In this document: piece after piece, positions 44,038 to 54,230 of the stretch | Numbering within the stretch: position 1 is the stretch's first letter | Layout of the letters: each line of letters starts with the position of its first letter | DNA from: Neoceratodus forsteri | Taxonomy: Eukaryota; Chordata; Ceratodontiformes; Ceratodontidae | Length of the DNA: 64,000 nucleotides | Direction of reading: 5' to 3' | NCBI GenBank assembly: GCA_016271365.2 | Contig: CM057451.1 | Coordinates: 370,161,501-370,225,500, forward strand | Program-made: the position numbers and the translations under genes | Notes under the pieces: generated by a model | Databases searched by the model: none | What the model was told of the DNA's origin: nothing | The model's input: the letters and a program-made list of their open reading frames with translations, nothing else

Positions 44038-45260
44038 TTATCTGTGTAGTGTGAAATGCTCCTCTGTGATGGTGTCCCGGTGCAGCTGGGCCTGCCGGAT
44101 CAGTCGGGGGTCACGCCGTCCAAGGGGGGGCTGCTCATCCCCATCATCACTGGCGTCTCCATCGCTGTCCCCCTCCTCGACCTGTACAGCTATCCCACAG
44201 TCTTTGGCCATGTTGTGCAGGATGCAACAGGCCAGGAATATCCCACAGGCCTTTGAGGGGGCTGTACTGTAGGGCACCACCAGAGGTGTCTAGGCATCGG
44301 AAGCGTGCCTTCAGCATCCCAAACACCCGCTCGATGATGTTGCATGTGGCGGCATGTGCCTCATTGAAGCGTTACTGCGATGGGGTCATGGGGTGCCGGT
44401 AGGGTGTGAGCAGCCAGGGACGGAGTGGGTATCCACTGTCACCTGTGTGGAGATAGTGTAGGTTAGTGTCATGTTCAGGTCCATATTGTCCCTAGCCCTT
44501 TGTGCCACTCCCATGGCACCTGTGGCTTGCCCACCCGTCCCCCAACTTTGCCACTCCTACATGCATACTCACTCACTAGGTGTCCTGTGGGGATGTCCCC
44601 ACTCTTGAATCGATGGCACAGTGCAGACTGGTACCATATGAATGAATCATGTGCTCCACCAGGGTGCGTGGCACAGACATTGATGATGCGCCCAGTGGCA
44701 TCACACACCACCTGGCAGTTGACACTGGAGTACCCCTTCCGGTTGCAATATGCAGCCCCATCGGGGCCAGGTGGTGTGCGAATAGCCACATGGGTGCAGT
44801 CTATCGCCCCTAGCACGCCAGGCATACGTGCTACCCTGTGGAACTCCTGTATGTTTGCTGTACACTCTGCCGCGGTGCTGGGGAAATGGATGTACTCTGC
44901 AGCGTGTGGCAGCAGTGTGCTGAGGAATTGGGTGAGGATGCATGACGTGGCCAACTGTGTTATGCCTGTGGTGTCCCCTGTTGGCCTCTGGAAGGTACCC
45001 GTGGCGAGCAAGCACATGCAGGCTGTTACCTTTGTCTCCACTGACAGGCGTGACTCCGTCGTGAGGTGCCTGCATCACATCACTGCACAGCTCACAGAGC
45101 CGCCTCAGTATTGCCTGTTCAGGTGGTACTGGCCTAATCTCGACATCCATATACAGCTCAAAGCTGATGCGGAGGCAGTACTGCCTGTTGGGGGCATACG
45201 CGTGAGCCCTTGCTCCACGTCCCCTGCAGCTGCCTTCCCCTCACTACAGCTTCCATGTGG
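44038..45260 (-). pseudogene. Harbinger-2 gene C: HARBI1-like DDE transposase with intron
   Basis: DDE transposases of this family cut and rejoin element ends. The N-terminus reads YAPNRQYCLRISFELYMDVE, then RPVPPEQAILRRLCELCSDV, with a frameshift near 45,070, then LSVETKVTACMCLLATGTFQ. The catalytic blocks are GVLGAIDCTHVAIRTPP (first Asp), CATHPGGAHDSFIWYQSAL (second Asp) and NIIERVFGMLKARFRCLD (Glu), so all three acidic residues remain. An intron of about 135 bp separates exons: donor CACCTA|GTGAGT near 44,578, acceptor TCTCCACACAG at about 44,443. Lesions are a TAA in TPSQ-RFNEAH and a +1 shift in the run before GLWDIPG. The C-terminus is RRDPRLIRQAQLHRDTITEE, stop at 44,038-44,040. Confidence 0.8.
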
Positions 45261-45539
45261 AAGGTGGCACTGTCCATCTCCCTGGTTTGTGTCCCCCCAG
45301 CTGTTGTTGTTCTGTTCCCCGCTGTCCTGACTGCTACCTCCACTGCACCAGGTACACCCACTGGCCTTCAGACTCTGTGGCCCCACACGCCTTCGGCTGC
45401 CACTATTCTGTCCTGCCTACTCCCTGGCCTGCACTGGTTGCTGCTGTGGTCTGCTACCTGTTGCTGCCTCATGAGCATTCCCTGTCTTTCTTGCGCCTCA
45501 TCCTTAAGCCTTTTATTTTGGCTCATTTCCCATAGAGCG

Positions 45540-45747
45540 CAACTTCCGGCTATTCCACTGTTGCGCATTGCGCAAGCCTATGAATATCAGTGCGCTCTTT
45601 ATGCATGGATCCACCCCTTTGGTTGCGCATGCCTTCATTTGCATTGCACTGTTGCTCAGCATGTTTTCAGCTGCAGCTGTATCCCACTGAATATTATGGA
45701 CGATGATGGACTTCAGCTGCGCTTAAACCCTTTTGAATATCTGGGCC
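45540..45747. promoter_or_regulatory. Right subterminal region of Harbinger 2 with GCGCAA motifs
   Basis: GAGCGCAACTTCC, GTTGCGCATTGCGCAAGCC, CAGTGCGCTC, GGTTGCGCATG and AGCTGCGCTTAAA occur within about 200 bp of the terminus. The left end (38,865-39,090) has a matching cluster. These are likely binding sites for the Myb-like protein or transposase, inferred from density and position. Confidence 0.5.
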
Positions 45748-45750
45748 TGT

Positions 45751-47184
45751 ATGTTTTTCTCTGTTGCCTATAATCAACCACCTGATTTATTTCCAATTTT
45801 CCTAGAGAATCCTTTGCAGCATGTAAGGGGTTTTAGAATTAAAATATTCTCCAGAAACAAATTAGGCTCATACTTTTTTCTAGATTGCAGCTCTGCCGTC
45901 ACACCCTGAGACAAACTGTCCCAGACACGCACAGTGCCATCTGCATTATAGCTAGTTAAATAAATAAATTAGTGGTACAAGGACTTTTCATACGATTTTG
46001 TGTAAAATTCTACCAGTAAACCTTTGCAGATGGATGTTTGCTGACCTCATCGCATTTAATTTTGATCCTGGACTTGCTAGTTATTTTGAGCACCGCTTCT
46101 CTGTCCCGCGCTAACCTCTGTTTTGCCAGTACAGGTTAAAATATACTAATTGTCCCTGAGTAGTAGCCACCCCTTCCACACTACTGAATTTTTTATGATA
46201 AATAAAAAAAGCATTTCATTCTATGTTGATATTGTTTCTATGTTCATTCTGCCCCATGATTTGATTGTGCGTTTGTTCCGTGGCTAAGATAACACCATCC
46301 AGCACCTCATCCCGTGTGATCTCTGCAGTTATTAAAATGATATTTTCAATGTGGCTTCAGCACTTTTTTAAAATATAATTTATAACTAGTAGATGTAGTT
46401 TAGCAGTGTTGTACCATCTAATGCCCACCTCCAGTTTGTATTTTTGTGCATTTTGTTGGACTGCTATTTTTCCCAGCCTAAAGTATGTCCCACATAACGT
46501 GCACATTGTAAGCACAGGTATTTCCATAAAGGGATAGCAAAACCAAGAAATCACCCCCTTCTGTTGTGATCATTCACTGAACTGAATTATTTGGTGAGAG
46601 CTAATGTTTAAATAAATGATTTGTCCTGTGACTTGACTGTGTGTTCGTTCTGTGGCTGAGACTGCACCATCTTGCACCTAATCCTGGGCATTCTCTGTAA
46701 TTATTAAAATGGCTTAATCATTTTTTTATTAATCTAATTTATAGCCAGTAAATGTAGCTTAGCAGTGTGCTGTGCATTTCCATCTGTACCTTCTGATGTC
46801 CAGTTCCAGTCTGTACTCTCACACACTTTGGTAGACTGCCATTGTTCCCAGCCTTAAGTATGTCCTACGTAACATGTATATTGTAAGCACAGATATTTCC
46901 ATAAAGTGATTGCAAAATCAAGTAATCACCCCCCCCTTACGATCATTCACTGCATAAAATCTTAAAAGGCATTTTACTGTGAGAACTTTTGTTAAAACAA
47001 ATAATAATTTACCCTGTTATCGGATCAAGCATTTCATTTAATTACATCTCCAAGCATTCAGTAGTATTTTTGTATAGTTTCAAATCCAACCCAGCTGCAC
47101 TATAACTGTATAATGTGCTGTGCTTAAGAGCCAGGGTTTAATCCAGTGATAAATCCAGCCATTTTTACCTGTACTTTTGTCTGT
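45751..47184. other. Non-coding stretch containing a ~375-bp tandem duplication
   Basis: Apart from the duplication listed separately, no gene or known repeat is recognised. Confidence 0.5.
46232..46937. repeat. Diverged tandem duplication, ~330-bp units at ~375-bp spacing
   Basis: 46,232-46,562 and 46,605-46,937 share a run of matched segments: CTGTGGCTGAG/CCGTGGCTAAG, TTATTAAAATG, GTATGTCCYACRTAAC, ATTGTAAGCACAG and TATTTCCATAAAG. The shared segment GTATGTCC lies at 46,483 and 46,858. Units differ at many sites, so the duplication is old. Confidence 0.75.
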
Positions 47185-48908
47185 GTGGAGACATCAGTTT
47201 TTAAGCCCACAGGCCCAATTTAAGAATATTTGCAGTCACTGCAAGGGCTTGTGGCAGAGATGGAGAAACCAACATTTACTAGAGATAGGGTATAAAACGT
47301 TCTGGCAGCCCTCAAGACAGACAAGGCTCCGGGCCCAGATGAGATACATCCAACAGTGTTCAGAGAACTGACAGACAAACTGGCTGAACCTCTGGCAAGC
47401 TTATTCAATAACTCACTTCAAACAGGGGTTATCCTGAGGGATTGGACAGTGGAGGACATGGTTCCGCTCCATAAAGGAGGAGGCAAGGAACAAGCAGGAA
47501 ACTACAGACTTGTTAGTCTTAACTCTATTGTAGGGAAGCTGATGGAGTCACTGATCAAAGCAGACCTTGTGGACTATCTGGAGAGTAATGGTCTCCAGGA
47601 TAGTAAGCAGCACAACTTTGTGCCAGGGAAGCCATGTTAGACAAACCTAATAGTCTTCTTTAACTGGGTAACAAGGGAATTGGATAAAGGCCATGCCATG
47701 TATCTACTCTGCTTCAACTTCAGCAAGGCTTTTGACAGTGTGCTTCACAGACACCTGCTGAAGAAGTTGGAGGACCTAGAAGTAGCTAGGTATGTAGTTA
47801 GATGGGTGGAACATTGGTTAAAAGAGAGACAGCAGCGGGGAGTGGTAACTGGAATTAAATCAGAGGAGAGTTGGGTGCCACCGGGGTCTGTCATGGGCCC
47901 ATTCCTCTTCAACATTTCATCAGTGACACTGGAGAAGAGATTTGTGGTAGGTTAGGTCTCTTTGCAGTTGACACTAAGCTCTATGGATGGGTGGATAGTG
48001 CCAAGGGGATTAGAAACTACAATATGACCTACAAAGGCTAGAGAGGTGGCTAAATGTCTGACAGTTAAAATTCAATGCCAAAAAGTGCAAGGTGATTCAC
48101 CTAGGGAAAAAGAATTCCAGGACAGAATACTGGATTTGGTGGCGTTAAACTGTGTAATACAGCCAAAGAGCATGACCTGGGAGTCATCATTTGCAGCACC
48201 CTTACGCAGGCAAGCCAATGTAACAAGGCTTGTAGCAAGGCAAACAAGATGCTGGGGTGTATTGGGAGGGGTATTGATAGCAGGAAGAAAGAAGTGATAC
48301 TTCCCCTCTACAGATCCTTGGTCAGGCCACACCTGGAGTACTATGTCCAGTTCTGGAGCCCTCTCTTTAGAAAGGATAAGGACATGGTGGAGGCGGTACA
48401 GCATAGGGTGACAAAGATGATTCAGGACCAACAAAGCAAGTCCTATGAGGAACACCTTAGGGCTCTGAACATGTATTTGTTGGAAACCAGAAAGGTGAGG
48501 GGGATCCGATAGAAACATTCGAATTTCTGAAAGTAATAAAGTGAGCTAAGGGGAATTATTTAGCAGGAACACCAGGTCGATGACATGTGGACACAACTGC
48601 AAACTGACACATGGAAGGTTCAGAAGGGATGTGAGGAAGTATTACTTTATGGAAAGGGTGGTGGAACTGTGGAACTGCCTGCTGGCCAAAGTGGTGTCAG
48701 CTGAAACCATGGGGGGCTTCAGATGAGCCTGTGACAGAATGAAAGGGATAGTAACCAATAGTAGTGACAAGGAAGGGGAATGACATCGGAAAACTGGTGG
48801 GGCAGGTTAAAACCCTGTATCGATGTTAGGTAGTGGGGTTCTATAGAGACTCATGGGTATGCTGGATGGACATTTTTCTGCCAGCACTGTCTGTTTCCAT
48901 GTTTCTAT
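47185..48908 (+). mobile_element. CR1-C: third CR1 copy, RT to 3' end
   Basis: The RT text runs DKAPGPDEIHPTVFRELTD-like, then ILRDWTVEDMVPLHKGGGKE, YRLVSLNSIVGKLMESLIKA, FNFSKAFDSVLHRHLLKKL, VPPGSVMGPFLFNISS and FAVDTKLYG-like (palm motif changed from FADDTK). The tail includes MLGCIGRGIDSRKKEVILPL, YRSLVRPHLEYYVQFWSPLF and a MERVVELWNCLLAKVVS block. The end is GGACATTTTTCTGCCAGCA, CTGTTTCCATGTTTCTATAA. It diverges from CR1-A and CR1-B, so it is a different subfamily. There are numerous stops, and no EN or ORF1. Confidence 0.8.
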
Positions 48909-49069
48909 AATATACAGAAACAAAGTGCTGGCAATAAATAGTATTGGAAGATTTGAAGTCATAGGGTCATTCTTTACAATAAAGTACGATATTCAACAAT
49001 CAGCATACAGAGTAGATTTTAAGGATATGTACTAGATTCAACAATTCATATGTAGAGCAGATTTTAGTA

Positions 49070-52000
49070 ATGTTTATTTATTTATTTAACAACAGTTGGT
49101 AAGGAATAGTGCAGAGGTAGGTATGGAGACCAAACTGTAGTAGCCTAAGGGCAGCAGCATACAGATGCCTGGCTTAGGAAGCTGTGGTATTCTTTTTTAA
49201 AGGTATGATTGGATGTACACTGATGGACCAAGATAAGGATAGACTGTAGAGGCAGTGAAGGAGAAGAACATTTCACCAAGCTTGGTCTTGGTTTTAGGCA
49301 TGGTTAATGATCCAGAGGCACTTGACCTAAGAGGATAAGACTGGTTATCAGTGTTGAGCAGCACTGAGAGGGACTTGCAGGACTGATTGTTCACAACTAT
49401 GTGAGTCAAGCTTCCCATGGTAAATTTTTGCTGGGCTGATGGAGGGAGCTATCCTAGTCTGGAGTATAGGCCACAATGATATGTATACCTTTTTGTGGCT
49501 ACAGATATTGTTGAAGGTCACACCCTAGTTTTGCAGAGTGGTTTTGGAAGCAGAGTGGTAGACTGCCTTTCCATGTGTCAGTTTGGGTAGTAAGATGCCT
49601 TGGGCAATAGCAATATGGGCTATAGGTGTAGGGCTGTCTCTGACTTTATAGGAGTCTGGTGTTGACAGTCTTATATGCAGCAGAGATGTGTTGAGAAGTC
49701 TAAGGAGGTATCAAGTGTCACTCCCAGATAATTAAATGTAGGGACATTTATAGCACCTGAAATAAGTTAGAGGTTTTTAAAATTATTGTTACTAGTTACT
49801 TAAAGTTCCTCTTGTGTTTTTGCTTTTTTTATTGTTAAATATAGATAGAAGGTATGGAAAGGAATCATTGCCATTTCTTCTACAACTTTAGTTGATTAGT
49901 TGTTTTACAGCCTAACCCTTGATCAGAAAAACTAAATAAGTTACTTCATTTTACTGCTTACTGGATGCTTTTTTCATCTTTTTTGAATTCTTTGATTGTA
50001 TGTTTTTTTAAAGTTTGCAATAAAATATAGATTAAAAAATGTAGGGTCTGTAGTAAGACAAGTTCCATCAGTACATTCAACTGCAAGAGAGGTATTGCAC
50101 ATTTTTAACCTAGGGACTGAGCCAAAGAGCATGGCTTGGGTCTTGGAGATATTGATGAGAGGCTTGTCTGCAGCCAGGATTATATAGATTTAAGGTCAGA
50201 GGAACGTGACAATTTAGTTCAGGGGTGCTGTGAGAGTTAGCGAAGAGAGCAAAGTCATCAGCATAAAGGACTGGGTGCAGTGTCTAAGGCTAGCATGGAT
50301 AGAATTTATATGAGAGATGGTCCGGTGGTGCAGAGGGCTGAGGCGCCTTACCTCAAACCACACCGGCGACCCGGGTTCGGGAACGGACTCGGGTCACTGG
50401 GGGTCGGCAGGGGACGGGAGAGGATTGAGCATCCTAAGGACTGCTCTCCTCCCCGTGGGTGGGTTAGGGTGATGCCTCACTCTGTAGTGGCCCCCGGTGG
50501 AGACTGGAGGCACTACAAGAAGTGGTGCGATGTCAGGGAATCCAGAAAAGCAGAAAAATGGCGTCTGAGCAACCGGATGATGGCGCCTGGACCCCCCACC
50601 TCCATGGAACCCCCAAAGAGCCAGGGGAGTACCGAATCCAGCAGCATCAGGGCCGAGCAAGAATGCCTAAAGGCAATTTCCTCAGAAGGAGGGACCCGTC
50701 CACGAAAGGGTTACGCCGGGCTACCCTGGTCGGCCGCGATCTGGGATTGGGGAAGCTGCATCGGGGAGGGTCAAGAATGGAGATACGGGGGAAGTCCTGG
50801 CAGAAGGCCTGAAGGAGAGGCCGGTTGGACGGGGGGGTGATAAATAAATAATGCAAAAAAAAAAAAAGAATTTAAATGAATGGAAAAGAGGAGGGACCCC
50901 AGGATGGAGCCGTGAAGGACCCTGAGTGTGGTAGCAGCAGGATCAGACAGGGTATGGCCATATTTAACTCTTTGATACCTGTTACCCAAGTAACATTTGA
51001 ACCAAGGCAGGGTGGTAGGAGAGAGAGTTTACTACATAATAAGGTGGGATCAACTAGATAGAAAGCTTTCATAAGGTTAATGTAGGTTCCACCAATGAGC
51101 TCATCCCTATCAATGGCAGAGGAGATGGAAGAAGAGAATGACAGGAGGGAAGTAGTAGTGTTGTGACGATTAAGAAAGTCATGCTGTGCAGGGGAAAGGA
51201 GGTTACAGGTGGTGAGGTATTCAGTCAGCTGGGAGTCAACCAATTTTTCAAGTAGTTTCTTTAATACTGGAAGTATCGCAATTGATTTGTAGATGCCAAT
51301 ACTAGTTTGGTTCCTGTTCTTGTAATCTGGGACACCATGGGATATCTTCTAGATATCGAGGACTATCTAGGAAGTAAGGGCTAGGCTGAAGATTTTTGTG
51401 ACCAGAAAGGCAAGTTTGACTGCAGCAGTCCTCGGTATTGTAAGTTCAAATTCATCAGTGCTAGCAGACTTTGGTGTAGGGATCTGCATGAGGAGTCTGT
51501 GAACCCTCGGCAGGTAACTGCTTTAAAGTTAAAAGGGAGGAGAGGAGCGGGCTTCAGGGAGGGAGGGAGGAGGCAAGCGGAGGAGATAGTGGAGATGGGG
51601 AAAGATCTGTGCAAGCAGAGGGTCAGTAAAACATTGGTTGAACTCATTCGCTATGGTGACAGGATTGTTGCAATTAATTTAGTCACTGTTTAGGTCTTTT
51701 AGTGTGTATTTCCTAGACCAACCAAGGACTTGTTTGATATTTTGCAAAAAAAAAGCCTAGAGTTACCAGTCAAGGCAGCAAACAATGATTTGAAGTAAAG
51801 ACTTTTGCTACACATGATAGCCTTTTTACACTCATTTCTTAGTGTTCTATGATTGATCCAGTTAGCAGTAGTCTTGGTGGATTTATATATGGTCTAACTG
51901 ACATCCCTCTGTTTAATAAGGGCCAGCAGTGGGTGCTCCAGCCATTTGATGACAGGGCCATGCACTCATTTTATGGTCAGGGGAGTACGTTTATTTTGAA

Positions 52001-52850
52001 TTCCAATGAGAACTCCATAGAAAGTATGGAGAGCATGGTTAACATCATTAGAGGTCCACAGCTGTGAGAAGTCCACACTTGCAACCTCCTGTTTTAACTC
52101 GGTGGGGTCAAGCTTCGAGAAGACACTGAAGTGAAGTATTCTTGGGGGACCTTGGGGGCCTTAGTGCTCTAGACACAGTAGATGGGGATGGTCACTTATA
52201 GAGTCAGAAAGTGCACCTGAGCAGGTAACTCCATCAGGGTGAGGTGTGAGTAGCCAGTTTAATAGGGTGGGGGACAGGCCACTATTTGCACTTCTAGTGG
52301 GCTCAGAAATGAGCTGATGGAGCTGCTTTTTGTTTAGAGCAAGCTCAGTTTTTTTTAATGTAATCTGCATGCCAGTCAACATTGAAGTCACCAATTAGGA
52401 GAAATTCATTGTTCTGGACAAATGACCCAATCAAATTCATTGGGGGAAAGGGCTTGAAGACTTCCAGCTTGGGGGTTATATATGCAGAAAATGTGTAGTT
52501 TTTTAGAGTTGTCCAGGATGAGAGTTGCATGACAGAATTCAAACTGAGAACTGGTGGGGTGTGATTGATTTGATGCATTGACATGAAGGTGATCCTTATA
52601 GTAAAAAAATATACAGTATTTCCATTGTTCTGTTTGTAGTAAGTGATTTATTCTGATCCCCTTCAATTAGTCCAAAAATATTTAAATTATAAATAAACAT
52701 GGTAAACTGCAGTATTCTTATTTTGTTAGTGTATGACCACATTTTGGTAATTTATTGAGAGAGGTAATATTGACACACATGCATTTTATAATCTGAGTCT
52801 CCCAGCAACAAATGATTATATGTCTTCCCTCATTAATGGGCGCTGGGTAC
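49070..52850 (-). mobile_element. LINE-C: Rex1/L2-like LINE ORF2, degenerate, split by SINE-T
   Basis: On the minus strand the endonuclease appears at 52,670-52,160 (FLLIGDFNVDWHADY, then CSGALSDSISDHPHL, matching the family SDH motif). The RT begins at 51,243 (DSQLTEYLTTCNLLSPAQHD, then GGTYINLMKAFYLVD for the DLxKAFD block). After the SINE it continues with VLYADDFALFANS near 50,260, the catalytic YADD. The C-terminus carries TMPKTKTKLGEMFFSF near 49,300. The 3' end is TTAAATAAATAAATAAAC at about 49,075. Many stops occur. The clade is by motif pattern, and LINE-C is a working name. Confidence 0.7.
50314..50866 (+). mobile_element. SINE-T copy 3, full length, 13-bp target duplication
   Basis: It is flanked by AGAATTTATATGA (50,301-50,313) and AGAATTTAAATGA (50,867-50,879), one mismatch. 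The tRNA-like head GGTCCGGTGGTGCAGAGGG has box A, and CGACCCGGGTTCGGGAACG has box B. The shared body is GAGGATTGAGCATCCTAAGG, ACTGCTCTCCTCC. The tail is GATAAATAAATAATGC plus about a dozen A. It is 553 bp. The copy splits the RT of LINE-C just upstream of its YADD motif. Open frames across it are not genes. Confidence 0.9.
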
Positions 52851-53034
52851 TGAGGGGGTGTGCCGGGGGGGTAAAGACGAATGACAATAAGAGCAGAGGA
52901 GGTAACACTAGACGTATAGGGTACATTTCAGCATTTTAATGAGGATCGGGGCTAGAGGGCCTGCCAAAAATGATAGCGCACACACCACTGTATGTGTTGA
53001 TAAGAGTAGTTTTTTGTAGTGAGTTCCTGCATGG

Positions 53035-53925
53035 TTGCAGTGTACTATTCCAATGTTTATGTCAGAAGAAGAAATTAGATTAGCCCTAGGGTCTCTCACA
53101 TCTAATAAAGCCCCTGGTCCTCACAAGATTATAGGAGATGAACACTCACTCATATATGAATCTCAGAATGGTTTCAGAAAGGACAGATCAACTTATACAA
53201 CACTGCTATGTCTTGAATCATTTAATCTGGAAATACACAAAAATTAGGGGAGGGAAGTTGTTTTGCTGTTTCTTTGATTTTTTTGGCTGCTTTTGATAGT
53301 ATTAGCTGGAAAATTCTCTGGCAAATGTTGGAAAATCTTGGACCCGATAAAGCCTTGCTTGATATTCTGATCAGGCTACATGATAAAACTTGGGCTACAA
53401 TTCAATGTGATCAATATGGACATACTATTCCATCTTTTCAAACTAATCTAGGCATTAGGCAAGGTTGCCTTTTGGCACCTACTCTATTTAATATTTATAT
53501 TAATAGCATACTGAAAAGAATCTCTAATCCCGACTTTCATGCCCCAAAATTTTAGAGCAAAGAACTGACCGTCTTGCCTATGTGAATGATACAGTACTTT
53601 TATTCACCTCTGCATTAGAACTAAAAAGGAAGCTGGAACATTTTGTAGGTTTATGCAAGGATAAAATGCTAAGGATAAATTTAAATAAAACCAAGATTGT
53701 TATTTTTGGGAATAAATCCAAAAAATTCTCCTAAATTCTGGATAGATGAGGATAAAATAGAAGTCATAGACCACTACGACTATTTCGGAGTCAGACTTGC
53801 ACAAAATATGACATGGAATAAACATCTTAAACTAATACAAACTAAAATGATTACTGCTGTTAATGCTTTTAAAATGTTCAATGCAATGATGGGTAAAACT
53901 ACAATCAAGGGTATACTGACGTTAA
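53035..53925 (+). pseudogene. LINE-D reverse-transcriptase fragment (unclassified, RTE-like)
   Basis: The fingers read EEEIRLALGSLTSNKAPGPH, then SQNGFRKDRSTYTTLLCLES. The palm has FLAAFDSISWKILWQMLENL and GIRQGCLLAPTLFNIYINSI, and the catalytic motif is changed (AYVNDTVLLF-like in place of ADD). The thumb reads VIDHYDYFGVRLAQNMTWNK. A stop or shift separates the blocks. The frame resumes after a LINE-A tail at 54,151 with ASILYVSETWGSSN, the usual LYGxExWG motif. Confidence 0.7.
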
Positions 53926-54150
53926 TTTCTGTAACCAGACTTGCCTCACAACTGTGACTCAGGGTCTTCCCAGGCCTTTGAGACAGTAACTAATATGTAA
54001 TGTAAATACACTGTGCTGAGTGACCAATGTATTACTGTTATTAAATGTAATGTTTGTGCTTTCCTGTACTGACGTGAAGCCTTTGCAAAAGAGTCTATGA
54101 CTCAAAGGATTGTAATTCCGATTATCTCAATAAATAAATAAATAAATAAA
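53926..54150 (+). mobile_element. LINE-A 3' tail inserted in LINE-D
   Basis: It ends with the LINE-A hairpin (54,080-54,108) and TCTCAATAAATAAATAAATA. It is severely truncated. The left junction is approximate. Confidence 0.65.
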
Positions 54151-54230
54151 ATCAATGCAAAAATAAAGGCAAGCATATTATATGTCTCTGAGACTTGGGG
54201 CTCATCCAACCTGTCAATCATAGAAACTAT
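54151..54230 (+). pseudogene. LINE-D continuation after the LINE-A insertion
   Basis: KASILYVSETWGSSNLSII continues the LINE-D RT thumb and is then cut by the poly-A end of the L1-like element on the other strand. Confidence 0.6.

Larger units (their letters stand above)
38839..45747. mobile_element. Harbinger element 2 (three-gene type) with intact ends
   Basis: A perfect 16-bp terminal inverted repeat, GGCCCAGATATTCAAA at 38,839 and its complement ending at 45,747, is flanked on both sides by TGT (38,836-38,838 and 45,748-45,750). A 3-bp target duplication is typical of Harbingers. It is 6,909 bp long. Gene order is A2 (minus), B2 (plus), C2 (minus). Subterminal regions hold many GCGCAA words and several GATATTCA words on either strand, likely protein-binding sites. 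A2 is uninterrupted in what can be read, B2 has one stop plus shifts, and C2 has a few lesions. Confidence 0.9.

Noticed and set aside
50280..50840. A 186-codon plus-strand frame with Arg/Gly-rich text
   Set aside because: It coincides with the SINE bounded by target duplications and is not a gene.
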